Shown here in pieces: positions 58,101-62,340 of a stretch of 64,000 nt of DNA. Location: the NCBI GenBank assembly GCA_008694505.1, contig VZDJ01004378.1, positions 20,414,239 through 20,478,238 on the forward strand, written 5' to 3'. The position numbers and the translations under genes were made by a program. This stretch comes from Cyanoderma ruficeps. Lineage: Eukaryota > Chordata > Aves > Passeriformes > Timaliidae. Each line of letters opens with the position of its first letter. Position 1 is the stretch's first letter. The notes under the pieces were generated by a model, which was given only the letters and a program-made list of their open reading frames with translations, had not been told where the DNA came from and did no database searches.

Positions 58101-58837
58101 TATTTGATGATTTTCAGATGGATTTCAGGTACCAGTATTCCCAAAATTATGGGGGCCTCTACTCTCCTGGGTAGGAGAATCTGTTGCTGTTCCACTCTTG
58201 AGGTCAGCCCCTCAACAGCAGATGGGACTCATTTATGAAGCAGCTGGCATCAGTCCACCCCTCTTTCATTCCCTCCCCATCTCTCTCTTGTAGAGGGGGT
58301 ATGTTACTGTGATTATGTTTTCAGTTGCTTTTCCAGTGTAATGCATCTACACCATCCAAAAATTATCTGGAAGCTTGACTGTCTCCAAATATGGGCCCAG
58401 ATGTCCAGCTGAGATACAGCTTCCTTCCTCTGCCAGGGTTGCAGCTGCAGCTGGCCTCACCCCTGAATTAAAGAGTTATCAGGCAGCTCCACTGTATCCC
58501 TCTTTGGACCTTAAAACTTCTATTTAAAACCCAGAAGGCAATGAAAAGAGTGCCAGTAGGAGCCACTAACACCCTGGCCTTTATGAAATCTTTTTGTCTG
58601 ATCCCTCATCCAGGTACCAGCACACCTCATACAGCAAGGGAGCTTAATTAAATTTTAACACGGTCACTGCAGCATTAAATGAGAGGAGATTATGTAAACA
58701 TTGCTTTCTTCTTTCAGATGAATATGCTAATGAGGCTTCAAGAGGCCGCCAACTATTCAAGTGCACAGAGCTGTGACAGTGATAGCACCAGCCACCATGA
58801 CGACATTTTGGATTCATCCCTTGAATCAACTCTCTGA
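408..58837 (+). CDS. NAV3: NAV3, neuron navigator 3 (3' part of gene, 25 coding exons plus one cassette)
   Basis: Spliced gene, joined as 408-1113, 2598-3086, 9536-9577, 12005-12165, 13998-14186, 16619-16671, 21945-21968, 24248-24325, 32533-32616, 34251-34362, 35623-35744, 36361-36381, 37552-37724, (38895-38960 optional), 40081-40234, 43137-43311, 47028-47125, 47783-47878, 48127-48295, 49017-49252, 51205-51359, 52267-52338, 52755-52951, 53574-53692, 56338-56541, 58718-58837. Every junction is AG/GT and the phases close into one frame of 1,348 residues (1,370 with the cassette). The order is a Ser/Pro/Lys-rich linker with a SGIP motif (residues 132-135), coiled coil 1 (about 555-630), a basic linker, coiled coil 2 (about 755-820), and an AAA+ region (about 895-1240) with GPSGTGKT at 1019-1026. 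NAV proteins are microtubule plus-end and cytoskeletal regulators of neurite guidance. Human NAV3 is about 2,385 residues, so the N-terminal CH-domain half lies upstream. NAV2 and NAV1 were considered, but linker and insert sequences fit NAV3 as I remember it. Confidence 0.97.
803..814 (+). other. NAV3: SxIP-type EB-binding motif (SGIP) in NAV3
   Basis: In frame, the codons agc ggg atc ccg give Ser-Gly-Ile-Pro, preceded by RPSKSSGSG and followed by GRGGHRSS. SxIP in a basic, Ser/Pro-rich disordered stretch is the established ligand of the EB1 C-terminal domain. That this copy binds EB proteins is inference. Confidence 0.6.
1114..2597 (+). other. NAV3 intron after exon 1
   Basis: 1.5 kb. Apart from a CR1 3' fragment near 1362-1415, nothing recognisable. 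Confidence 0.9.
1362..1415 (+). mobile_element. CR1 LINE, 3' terminal fragment
   Basis: The stretch ggactcactgatccttatg, then ggtcccttcc and attctatgatgct follow the usual avian CR1 3' end (gatcctta, gggtcccttcc, attctatga). Only about 55 bp is clear. Plus orientation. Confidence 0.7.
2598..3086 (+). CDS. NAV3: NAV3 window exon 2, Ser-rich linker
   Basis: Acceptor catttag ends at 2597 and donor gtgagc begins at 3087. The first g completes Arg from exon 1, giving [11 protein letters not shown], and the last two bases ag complete Ser with exon 3. At 489 nt the exon is symmetric (phase 2 to 2). It encodes about 163 residues, very rich in Ser, including [13 protein letters not shown] and SHHGSLSGL, with many Ser-Pro sites that could be phosphorylated. 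No globular domain is visible. The match to NAV3 as remembered is close along the whole exon. Confidence 0.96.
4022..4071. repeat. 20-bp tandem duplication, 2.5 copies
   Basis: The unit aaaattttactgaatcagtc occurs exactly at 4022-4041 and 4042-4061, followed by a partial copy aaaatcagtc. Confidence 0.9.
5275..5310. repeat. 18-bp tandem duplication, 2 copies
   Basis: The unit agagtcagaaagaccaaa is repeated exactly twice. Confidence 0.9.
9536..9577 (+). CDS. NAV3: NAV3 window exon 3 (42 nt)
   Basis: Short exon between acceptor ttttaacag (ends 9535) and donor gtatat (9578). It encodes [15 protein letters not shown] with both end codons split in phase 2, so it is symmetric and could be skipped in frame. 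[10 protein letters not shown] is a signature also found in NAV2. The flanking introns are 6.4 kb and 2.4 kb. Confidence 0.95.
9695..9753. repeat. 26-bp tandem duplication, 2.3 copies
   Basis: Copies at 9695-9720 and 9721-9746 differ at one base (tttcaatt versus tttcaact) and are followed by a partial tttcaac. Confidence 0.9.
10669..10717. repeat. A-rich low-complexity tract
   Basis: Runs of A interrupted by c (aaaaccaaaaaa type), with an ambiguous base at 10691. Confidence 0.85.
10748..10805. repeat. 29-bp tandem duplication, 2 exact copies
   Basis: A unit starting gtccaaaactcagatcctga lies at 10748-10776 and again at 10777-10805 without a difference, which suggests a recent duplication. 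Confidence 0.92.
12005..12165 (+). CDS. NAV3: NAV3 window exon 4, linker with KEWLRSHS
   Basis: Acceptor gtttttcag ends at 12004 and donor gtaaat begins at 12166. It reads [23 protein letters not shown], continues through [13 protein letters not shown], and ends GKYHFSNL plus one base. It enters in phase 2 and exits in phase 1. The [17 protein letters not shown] block is the most conserved part of this linker in the family as I remember it. Confidence 0.96.
12166..13997 (+). other. NAV3 intron after exon 4
   Basis: 1.8 kb of unique AT-rich sequence. I see no repeat family or exon in it. Confidence 0.88.
13998..14186 (+). CDS. NAV3: NAV3 window exon 5, linker
   Basis: Acceptor attccag ends at 13997 and donor gtaaga begins at 14187. 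It encodes [19 protein letters not shown], then [17 protein letters not shown], then [18 protein letters not shown], ending in one base of Val. 189 nt, symmetric, phase 1 to 1. Rich in Ser and Arg-x-x-Ser type sites, so phosphorylation is plausible. Confidence 0.96.
14924..14960. repeat. (CAAAA)n/(CAAA)n microsatellite
   Basis: caaaaa repeats pass into acaaacaaacaaac over about 37 bp. Confidence 0.88.
15100..15114. repeat. G homopolymer of 14 with an ambiguous base
   Basis: Fourteen consecutive G then n at 15114. True length is uncertain. It could form a G-quadruplex. Confidence 0.85.
16619..16671 (+). CDS. NAV3: NAV3 window exon 6 (53 nt)
   Basis: Acceptor ccttaaag ends at 16618 and donor gtgagt begins at 16672. 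It completes Val and encodes [17 protein letters not shown], ending on a codon boundary. A Ser-rich connector just before the first coiled coil. Confidence 0.95.
17237..17310. repeat. T/G-rich low-complexity tract
   Basis: Mostly T and G (ggttttggttggttttttg and following gtttg/ttttttt runs) over about 75 bp. Confidence 0.75.
18788..18792. repeat. Target-site duplication, left copy (aaacc)
   Basis: Five bases directly before the LTR, identical to 19491-19495. Confidence 0.75.
18793..19490 (+). mobile_element. Solo LTR, ERVL-like endogenous retrovirus
   Basis: A 698-bp element bounded by inverted ends, tgtcctggg at the left and ccaagaca at the right, and flanked on both sides by the same five bases aaacc (18788-18792 and 19491-19495). 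TG...CA ends and a 5-bp duplication fit a class III (ERVL) LTR. A TATA-like ggataaag lies at 19017-19024 and a T/G-rich tract sits in the 3' third, so plus orientation is likely though the ends are nearly symmetric. No internal retroviral coding sequence is present, so the element has been reduced to one LTR by recombination. The sequence resembles passerine ERVL LTRs as I remember them. Confidence 0.8.
19491..19495. repeat. Target-site duplication, right copy (aaacc)
   Basis: Five bases directly after the LTR, identical to 18788-18792. Confidence 0.75.
21945..21968 (+). CDS. NAV3: NAV3 window exon 7, 24-nt microexon (AEEKAHSE)
   Basis: Eight codons, AEEKAHSE, sit between a strong pyrimidine tract with acceptor ttcttccag (ends 21944) and donor gtaaga (21969). 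It is symmetric in phase 0, so both inclusion and skipping keep the frame. It joins the Ser-rich linker to the start of coiled coil 1. It lies between introns of 5.3 kb and 2.3 kb. The peptide matches NAV3 as I remember it. Confidence 0.9.
21969..24247 (+). other. NAV3 intron after exon 7
   Basis: 2.3 kb of unique sequence. I see no repeat or further exon. Confidence 0.88.
24248..24325 (+). CDS. NAV3: NAV3 window exon 8, start of coiled coil 1
   Basis: Acceptor tttctctag ends at 24247 and donor gtaagt begins at 24326. It encodes 26 residues, [16 protein letters not shown] then [10 protein letters not shown], with heptad-like spacing of Leu, Ile and Val. Phase 0 to 0. Coiled coils in NAV proteins are thought to serve oligomerisation. 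Confidence 0.96.
25801..25887 (+). mobile_element. CR1 LINE, 3' end
   Basis: gtgaaagatgtgtctgccca, then ttggactagatgatcatta, aaggtccctcccaaccca and catgattct follow the avian CR1 3' terminus closely. More CR1 may extend upstream into 25670-25800. Plus orientation. Confidence 0.8.
26382..26421. repeat. 20-bp tandem duplication, 2 exact copies
   Basis: atcagatttgatccataatt at 26382-26401 and 26402-26421. Confidence 0.92.
32533..32616 (+). CDS. NAV3: NAV3 window exon 9, coiled coil 1
   Basis: Acceptor ctttcacag ends at 32532 and donor gtaggt begins at 32617. It encodes 28 residues, [18 protein letters not shown] then [10 protein letters not shown]. Phase 0 to 0, following an 8.2-kb intron. [11 protein letters not shown] and [16 protein letters not shown] are family-conserved strings. 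Confidence 0.97.
32617..34250 (+). other. NAV3 intron after exon 9
   Basis: 1.6 kb of AT-rich unique sequence, with nothing else recognised. Confidence 0.88.
34251..34362 (+). CDS. NAV3: NAV3 window exon 10, coiled coil 1 end
   Basis: Acceptor cttcccacag ends at 34250 and donor gtatgg begins at 34363. It reads [18 protein letters not shown], then [19 protein letters not shown], ending with one base of Asp. Charged and leucine heptads continue the coil, which ends near the Gly-Pro. Confidence 0.97.
34363..35622 (+). other. NAV3 intron after exon 10
   Basis: 1.3 kb of unique sequence, with nothing else recognised. Confidence 0.88.
35623..35744 (+). CDS. NAV3: NAV3 window exon 11, basic Ser-rich linker with Lys run
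   Basis: Acceptor ttctttag ends at 35622 and donor gtaagt begins at 35745. It reads [33 protein letters not shown], then six Lys and Asn-Trp at a codon boundary. The Lys run (35719-35738) is coded almost entirely by A, making a slippage-prone tract only a few bases from the donor. The basic cluster may act in microtubule or nuclear targeting, which is inference. Confidence 0.97.
35745..36360 (+). other. NAV3 intron between exon 11 and the 21-nt microexon
   Basis: 0.6 kb, AT-rich. Its last 30 bases form the pyrimidine tract and TGC-containing acceptor of the microexon. Confidence 0.85.
36361..36381 (+). CDS. NAV3: NAV3 window exon 12, 21-nt microexon (VNSRGSE)
   Basis: Seven codons, VNSRGSE, with acceptor tttctgcaag (ends 36360) and donor gtgaat (36382). 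Phase 0 to 0, so skipping would join NW directly to LRSSFKQ. The peptide matches human NAV3 as I remember it, and NAV2 as remembered has a shorter insert (VNE) at the same place. The tract before the exon carries TGC next to the acceptor, and GCATG lies at 36407-36411 downstream, both hallmarks of neuronal microexons. Too short to be seen by ORF or typical ab initio tools. Confidence 0.88.
36382..37551 (+). other. NAV3 intron after the 21-nt microexon
   Basis: 1.2 kb of unique sequence. A GCATG word lies at 36407-36411. Confidence 0.85.
36407..36411 (+). promoter_or_regulatory. GCATG, candidate RBFOX site after the 21-nt microexon
   Basis: GCATG lies 26 nt past the microexon donor, embedded in ggcatgcatc. 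GCAUG is the core RBFOX pentamer. A five-base word is common by chance, so position is the main support. Confidence 0.35.
37552..37724 (+). CDS. NAV3: NAV3 window exon 13, basic [13 protein letters not shown] linker
   Basis: Acceptor tttttttccag ends at 37551 and donor gtaagt begins at 37725. It encodes [18 protein letters not shown], then [19 protein letters not shown], ending PSQSAS plus two bases of Ala. The basic amphipathic block followed by an acidic DIEELTD motif is shared across the NAV family. Confidence 0.97.
38895..38960 (+). CDS. NAV3: NAV3 cassette exon, 66 nt (22 residues, SSLVW...YKHRSR)
   Basis: Acceptor gtgtgtgcag ends at 38894 and donor gtaaaa begins at 38961. Entry phase 2 and exit phase 2 match exactly the junction between the exons at 37552 and 40081, so inclusion adds 22 residues in frame: [16 protein letters not shown] then VYKHRS-R. 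I recall a human NAV3 isoform with a closely similar insert (SPLVWPPKKRQNG and YKHRSR), which supports this as a conserved optional exon and not chance. The insert is strongly basic. The donor is weaker than its neighbours (gtaaaa), and a perfect TGCATG lies at 39043-39048. Confidence 0.82.
39043..39048 (+). promoter_or_regulatory. TGCATG, candidate RBFOX intronic splicing enhancer
   Basis: A perfect TGCATG lies 83 nt past the donor of the 66-nt cassette exon, inside a repeat of TGCAT-like words (39037-39051). UGCAUG downstream of an exon is the established RBFOX signal for inclusion in neurons and muscle. Function here is inferred from position. Confidence 0.5.
40081..40234 (+). CDS. NAV3: NAV3 window exon 14, coiled coil 2
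   Basis: Acceptor tcctctttag ends at 40080 and donor gtcagt begins at 40235. It completes Ala (or Arg after the cassette), then reads [51 protein letters not shown]. Strong Leu/Ile heptads. [14 protein letters not shown] is nearly invariant in the family. Confidence 0.98.
40235..43136 (+). other. NAV3 intron after exon 14
   Basis: 2.9 kb of unique sequence, with an imperfect repeat (caacaatactgt) near 41539-41580. No gene or repeat family recognised. Confidence 0.87.
43137..43311 (+). CDS. NAV3: NAV3 window exon 15, coiled coil 2 end and poly-Ser linker
   Basis: Acceptor gtatacag ends at 43136 and donor gtaaac begins at 43312. It reads [18 protein letters not shown], then a Ser-rich run ([15 protein letters not shown]), then [16 protein letters not shown] plus one base. 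The coil ends where the Ser run begins, giving a flexible hinge before the AAA+ region. Confidence 0.97.
44440..44505. repeat. A-rich low-complexity tract
   Basis: Mostly A with scattered c (aaacccccaaacaaaacc and similar). Confidence 0.8.
44600..44824. repeat. Polypurine tract, about 225 bp
   Basis: The plus strand is almost all A and G (for example gaagaaagggggaac and aagggaaggtaatag), with few pyrimidines. It likely grew from an AGGA-type microsatellite. Confidence 0.8.
44833..44880 (+). mobile_element. CR1 LINE, 3' terminal fragment
   Basis: tcaatgatcttaagggtgtt, then ttccagcttaaatgattcc follow the CR1 3' end (aatgatcttaaaggt, tttccaac, aaatgattct). Short and diverged. Confidence 0.6.
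47028..47125 (+). CDS. NAV3: NAV3 window exon 16, start of the AAA+ region
   Basis: Acceptor aatgtag ends at 47027 and donor gtaagt begins at 47126. It reads [18 protein letters not shown] then [15 protein letters not shown]. This begins the folded C-terminal region upstream of the ATPase core. Confidence 0.96.
47126..47782 (+). other. NAV3 intron after exon 16
   Basis: 0.66 kb. A poly(T) run (47185-47203) with an ambiguous base at 47204, otherwise nothing recognised. Confidence 0.88.
47783..47878 (+). CDS. NAV3: NAV3 window exon 17
   Basis: Acceptor ctctttgcag ends at 47782 and donor gtaaga begins at 47879. 32 codons, phase 0 to 0: [20 protein letters not shown] then [21 protein letters not shown] resembles a P-loop at first glance, but it lacks the Gly spacing of the true Walker A, which lies two exons later. 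Confidence 0.97.
48127..48295 (+). CDS. NAV3: NAV3 window exon 18
   Basis: Acceptor aatttcag ends at 48126 and donor gtaaaa begins at 48296. It reads [56 protein letters not shown] plus one base of Gly. The [13 protein letters not shown] motif is shared across NAV proteins. The intron before it is only 248 nt. Confidence 0.97.
48296..49016 (+). other. NAV3 intron after exon 18
   Basis: 0.7 kb of unique sequence, with nothing recognised. Confidence 0.88.
49017..49252 (+). CDS. NAV3: NAV3 window exon 19, Walker A of the AAA+ ATPase
   Basis: Acceptor ctatccccag ends at 49016 and donor gtaagt begins at 49253. It reads [37 protein letters not shown], then GPSGTGKT (49127-49150), a canonical Walker A, then [18 protein letters not shown] and [12 protein letters not shown]. 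It binds the nucleotide phosphates through the P-loop Lys and Thr. Confidence 0.98.
49253..51204 (+). other. NAV3 intron after exon 19
   Basis: 2.0 kb. T/G-rich stretches around 50130-50215, otherwise unique. Confidence 0.88.
51205..51359 (+). CDS. NAV3: NAV3 window exon 20, Walker B region
   Basis: Acceptor ctgctgaag ends at 51204 and donor gtaggt begins at 51360. It reads [51 protein letters not shown] plus two bases of Cys. VIILDN (51277-51294) occupies the Walker B place, with Asn after the Asp where most AAA+ proteins have Glu. I recall the same Asn in human NAV proteins, so this is a family trait and not damage. The acceptor has a weak pyrimidine tract. Confidence 0.97.
51360..52266 (+). 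other. NAV3 intron after exon 20
   Basis: 0.9 kb of unique AT-rich sequence, with nothing recognised. Confidence 0.88.
52267..52338 (+). CDS. NAV3: NAV3 window exon 21, sensor 1
   Basis: Acceptor atttccag ends at 52266 and donor gtacat begins at 52339. It completes Cys, then reads [19 protein letters not shown] then HHNF plus two bases of Arg. IIGTMNQ puts Asn at the end of a hydrophobic strand, as expected of the AAA+ sensor 1. Confidence 0.97.
52339..52754 (+). other. NAV3 intron after exon 21
   Basis: 0.4 kb of unique sequence. The frame of exon 21 stays open past the donor to 52501, but this is intron. Confidence 0.88.
52755..52951 (+). CDS. NAV3: NAV3 window exon 22, AAA+ lid region
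   Basis: Acceptor ctacccag ends at 52754 and donor gtgagt begins at 52952. It reads [66 protein letters not shown] plus one base. The cluster GRYLRRKL supplies Arg residues that could act as the trans Arg finger (inference). Confidence 0.97.
52952..53573 (+). other. NAV3 intron after exon 22
   Basis: 0.6 kb of AT-rich unique sequence. Confidence 0.88.
53574..53692 (+). CDS. NAV3: NAV3 window exon 23
   Basis: Acceptor gatttctcag ends at 53573 and donor gtatgt begins at 53693. It reads [19 protein letters not shown] then [21 protein letters not shown], ending on a codon boundary. The aromatic and acidic block is almost invariant among NAV family members. Confidence 0.97.
54164..54440 (-). mobile_element. 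CR1 LINE, 3' end, antisense
   Basis: In plus orientation it starts gaatcatagaaaggcttgga then ttggaagggaccta, and continues cttgaacacttgtggggca, ttcttcctaacatctaatct and aaccattctcccttgtcctg, which is the reverse complement of an avian CR1 3' end. About 280 bp, with several small deletions. The whole element is inserted against NAV3 transcription. Confidence 0.88.
54531..54592. repeat. Poly(T) and (GTTT)n microsatellite
   Basis: T-rich runs with an ambiguous base at 54552, followed by six GTTT units (54569-54592). Confidence 0.9.
56338..56541 (+). CDS. NAV3: NAV3 window exon 24
   Basis: Acceptor ataatatag ends at 56337 and donor gtaaga begins at 56542. 68 codons, phase 0 to 0: [68 protein letters not shown]. 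The second half is less conserved and likely disordered. The acceptor has a poor pyrimidine tract (ttatatccataatatag). Confidence 0.97.
56542..58717 (+). other. NAV3 last intron
   Basis: 2.2 kb of unique sequence, more GC-rich at 57500-57760 and 58120-58620. No repeat family or gene recognised. Confidence 0.87.
58718..58837 (+). CDS. NAV3: NAV3 terminal coding exon and stop
   Basis: Acceptor cttctttcag ends at 58717 and the reading frame stops at TGA 58835-58837. It reads [39 protein letters not shown]. The acidic, Ser-rich tail ending [10 protein letters not shown] is the family C-terminus. Confidence 0.98.
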   Translation: MNMLMRLQEAANYSSAQSCDSDSTSHHDDILDSSLESTL

Positions 58838-59295
58838 AAGGGACAAATCTTGCTGTAGGATGATGGTAAAATCTGTTTCCACTAGACTACTGCCAGTATT
58901 AAAGCAGCACACCGACGTCTCTGAGTAAGAGTGGTGTGTAGCAGGGAGGCAGGAGACCTAACTCTGCAAAGTCAGGAAGAAAAATTGAAGTGGAAAGCTT
59001 GAATTAGTTTAATTTCAAGGTGTTTCAATACCTATGGAGCCAAGTGAGACTCCATTTGTCAACTGGAAAGTGCCCTAGACCAAGGGCATCTGAGCAGATT
59101 GCACACGTGTTAGCCAAACTGGAATTTTTTTTTTCCCTTATCCTCTTTCTCTCTCTCTGTCTATCTGTGTTCCTCTGTACGAGTTTACAGTGAAACTTCT
59201 TTGGTTTTTTGGGTTTTTTTTCCCTTTAGTTTACCCTGAGGTACTGCATGAACAATGCAGTCTTCTAATTATCTTCTAACCTCTGTTGTGCCACA

Positions 59296-59302
59296 TGGTG
59301 CT
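59296..59302 (+). promoter_or_regulatory. miR-29 seed match (7mer) in NAV3 3'UTR
   Basis: TGGTGCT pairs with positions 2-8 of miR-29 and is followed by g, so it is a 7mer-m8 site. Confidence 0.45.
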
Positions 59303-59661
59303 GGTCACAGGACGGCAGTGGTGTTTGTGTTACACACTACTGCCCATTCCAAAATGAGTAAAAGATGATAGTAACTCAGAAAGCACAAACAGTATTGTGC
59401 AATCACCAGAAAACATGACTGTGATATGCTGGATAAGTGCCAATTTAATTCTAACTGCCATGGTCACGGTGATGCGCTCCATCAAGTTTTTAGTACACAA
59501 GTCACAGATTTTATAAAGTTATTTTTACCGCAAGGGTCTTTTTTAACCGCCTGCCCACTCCTTAACAACAGTTTTCTACCAATTATTAACCAACACTGAT
59601 TAAAGGCTTTTTAGGGCTTCATTTGTTTGAGCCTTTTCAGTGAAAGAAGGAACATTTCTTA

Positions 59662-59668
59662 TGGTGCT
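59662..59668 (+). promoter_or_regulatory. miR-29 seed match (7mer) in NAV3 3'UTR
   Basis: A second TGGTGCT followed by g, in an AT-rich surrounding that usually favours accessibility. Confidence 0.45.
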
Positions 59669-60230
59669 GTCTCACTGCCTTAAAACAGATTTCTAGAACA
59701 GTTTTACAGTTGGTTTAATTCCTAAACCATTGGTAATTTACACTGTTTTTTTCTTCATTTACTAATGAGAAAACATCAGTTAACATAGTAGCCTCATATC
59801 TGTATATCATGATTTTTTAAAGTAATGGATACGAGAAAGAACAGTTGCTATATAATATTTTTATCTTGTGAATAGATTTCTCTGCCTACCCTCAGAAGTA
59901 CACAAGGAACCTAAACCCACTTTCACTGCCACCTAAATGCTGACAAAATCGGCTAAAATCCATTTGGTCTCATGGAACGGAATTTTTGGGAGGATAGATG
60001 TTTTGAATACTTATCCAGCAGAGCTGGATGCACTTGATGCAGCATGAGCACAAATATATGGGGTTTCGTTTTTTTTCCTTTTTCTAGTTTCAGCATGTTG
60101 TTTTGATTGCTATAGTTGTACATGAAGAATTCAGCATAAAAGAACACTGAAGCAGTGATGTCCACTGTGGAAGAGGAGGAGTTTATACTGTAAAAGTGGG
60201 TTGGTTTTGCACAGTCTACTGGGTGGGTAT

Positions 60231-60238
60231 TGTAAATA
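60231..60238 (+). promoter_or_regulatory. Pumilio response element in NAV3 3'UTR
   Basis: TGTAAATA, a perfect match to the UGUANAUA consensus bound by PUM1 and PUM2. Confidence 0.45.
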
Positions 60239-60732
60239 TAGAAAAGAAGAAGAAAAAAAGAAAAAAAAAAGCCTTGCACAAATCAAATCAAAAACAAACA
60301 AACAAAAAATTGTATTTTATTCTGTTGGTGTTAAGAGATGTTTCACTTGCTGAGATTTCCTGTATGTTGCGAACAAATACAGAATGCAAAACCTAAAAGC
60401 TGTTATTACCTGGTGTGTTTGTCCTGTACTTACAGCTGTTACAACTATGCAGGAGCTATCAATGCTACAGTTAGCACATTTCAATATCTGTATGAAACCA
60501 ATACATTTTGGGGGCAAAAGTCTGAAAATGTTTGAAGTTCCTATGTCCTGTCAGGCTGCAACCAGACAGCATCCGGGCTGCTTAGAGTAACCAGAAACAT
60601 TCTTTTACCAGGAGAGCCGTGAGGTTAAAATAGGTGCACGTGAACAAGAAGGTACCCAAGGGCTCTGGCATTGTGTAGTCATGTACTGATGTACTGTACA
60701 CCTCCATGGATGTTACCTTCGGGATGTATATC

Positions 60733-60740
60733 TGGTGCTA
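60733..60740 (+). promoter_or_regulatory. miR-29 seed match (8mer) in NAV3 3'UTR
   Basis: TGGTGCTA is a full 8mer site (seed match with A opposite position 1), the strongest of the three. Confidence 0.5.
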
Positions 60741-61188
60741 TTCACTCCTCGTGGCCGCCCTGTGGCCAGCTGCTGTAACTTAAAGAAATCAATGCAGTTT
60801 CCAAATGGCACTGAGCTGCATCGCTGAATCTAGAGGTTCCTACACGGTGCTATTGCCCTAGTAACACTCTGAATTTACGCACGTAGGATTCAGTCTGACC
60901 AACATCGTGCCCCCCAAATCTGGAGCCATTTCTGATGCAAAATGTCAGTTCATACACCTTGACTGACTCAAAGAACTAAAGCAAAGCTGCTCTTTCTTGT
61001 ACCTGTGCTCTGAGCAAACCTGCAAATCTTTTCCTGCCATATTTAGCTCACAAACACACAATATTACATATACAAAACTTCCTGCAATACATCTCAGTGA
61101 GTCCACCTAGTTTACAACTCAGAAATTGTTTGTGAAACATTTGTCTGTACACATTTTATATTTTGTACATTTTTGATGTAACATATCT

Positions 61189-61196
61189 TGTAAATA
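61189..61196 (+). promoter_or_regulatory. Pumilio response element near the poly(A) signal
   Basis: A second TGTAAATA, 15 nt upstream of AATAAA 61211. It also counts as a cleavage factor Im word, so it may serve 3' end processing instead. Confidence 0.4.
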
Positions 61197-61210
61197 GACA
61201 GAAACAGTGA

Positions 61211-61216
61211 AATAAA
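61211..61216 (+). terminator. NAV3: AATAAA polyadenylation signal (proximal)
   Basis: AATAAA, preceded by several TGTA words (61146-61195) of the kind bound by cleavage factor Im, and followed within 30 nt by a T/G-rich stretch (61228-61241). Confidence 0.7.
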
Positions 61217-61392
61217 TCATCTGAAAATTTTTGTAGTCTTTGTAAAACCCTAATAATAAGTATTTGGTGTCATCGGACTTAACTGGATGATGTATTTTCT
61301 ATTGGTTTATTGTTCCTCTAGCTTGTAAACCAGCTTGCGTATATTTTTTTTGCAGGTGTGCACACTGTATCTGTCTAAATTATTACTTTGCC

Positions 61393-61398
61393 ATTAAA
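61393..61398 (+). terminator. NAV3: ATTAAA polyadenylation signal (distal)
   Basis: ATTAAA followed about 25 nt later by a T/G-rich element (61422-61436), a good geometry for cleavage near 61415-61420. An AU-rich nonamer (ttatttatt) lies at 61405-61413. Confidence 0.7.
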
Positions 61399-61420
61399 GT
61401 GGAATTATTTATTGAAAACA

Positions 61421-61821
61421 CAGTCTGGTGTTTTTGCAGTCAGGACTACTTAACAGATAGTATTTCAAATATATGAACAGGAAAACAAAATTACATACTG
61501 AAGGATGTGATTTTTCTGTATTCAGCAGAACTAATCTCTAGAGAAACAAAATTAAGTACTGTTTCCAGTTCCAATGATTCAGCAGGATTTTTGAATGGCT
61601 GTTTCCTTGGTGGGAACAGGTTATGCCATTCAGAAACAACTTCACAATCTCCCCATTCTCAGGATTATTTTTAAATACAAGCCTATGGATATTAGGGACA
61701 AAAAAAATCTGTCCAAAACCCGTAAAGTATAATGTCTTATTTTGAAACTTAAAGAACTTAGAGCTACTTCCTCAGCAAGTATGCATCAATATTTGAAACT
61801 CCCTGGAGTCAGAGCCCAGAC
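61421..61821. other. Intergenic sequence just past NAV3
   Basis: 0.4 kb of unique AT-rich sequence between the distal poly(A) signal and the antisense LTR-like element. Nothing recognised. Confidence 0.7.
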
Positions 61822-62290
61822 TGTCAGACCCCTTTGAGTTTCCTTGGGACTCAGCCCAATGGCGACTTAATGGTGAGAGAGGCAGCTTCGATCCCGTTGT
61901 CCAAAAAGCAATTTAATAATGCAAAAATAACAAACAAGAAGGTATACACTGTATTGGAATGAACCAGACCAAGGCAGTAACAAAGAGTAAAAGGCAAGAG
62001 GCCAAAGAGCCCTGGGCTGGAGTCAGGCAGGGGTATTTATTCATCCTGGTGTGGGAGGGGAGTTGAGGTGGGGTCTGAGGGAAGGCTCCAGTGGGGGACA
62101 ACAATTAAGAATATTAAAATTCTCGCACCACAAATCAACCCATGATAACACAGAGAACCAAGAACCTTCTGGTAACAATTTGCATAGAGAGCATGTGACT
62201 AAGCCCCTTGCTCATGGCACTGAAAACGAGGTTTCCCAAGGCATTTTTCCAGGGTTCTCTTCTTCTTCTCTGGGGAAACTGCCCTCTACA
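61822..62290 (-). mobile_element. LTR-like element, antisense (probable solo ERV LTR)
   Basis: Read on the minus strand it has LTR anatomy: a TATA-like gaataaatacccc (62031-62043), about 120 bp further an ATTAAA signal (61912-61917), then a C/T-rich stretch (gctgcctctctcacc) and an end at ...tctgaca (61822 on the plus strand). The plus-strand left edge tgtcagac is a TG/CA-type terminus. The other end is unclear (near 62270-62290), and I found no target-site duplication. The family is not identified. Confidence 0.5.
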
Positions 62291-62340
62291 AATATTGTTT
62301 AATAGAACTCAAAGAACAAAAGTATAATTGTCTTAGTCAC

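Larger units (their letters stand above)
58838..61420 (+). other. NAV3: NAV3 3'UTR
   Basis: About 2.6 kb from the stop codon to the expected cleavage region after ATTAAA 61393-61398. It contains a pyrimidine-rich tract (59123-59227), three TGGTGCT miR-29 seed matches, two TGTAAATA Pumilio elements, an A-rich tract at 60240-60310, and a dense run of TGTA words (61146-61195) just ahead of the first poly(A) signal. No ORF in it resembles a protein. The exact 3' end is inferred. Confidence 0.85.

Noticed and set aside
60240..60310. A-rich tract in the 3'UTR as a retroposed poly(A) tail
   Set aside because: No adjacent SINE or LINE end and no flanking duplication. It is interrupted by g and c and lies in the normal UTR.
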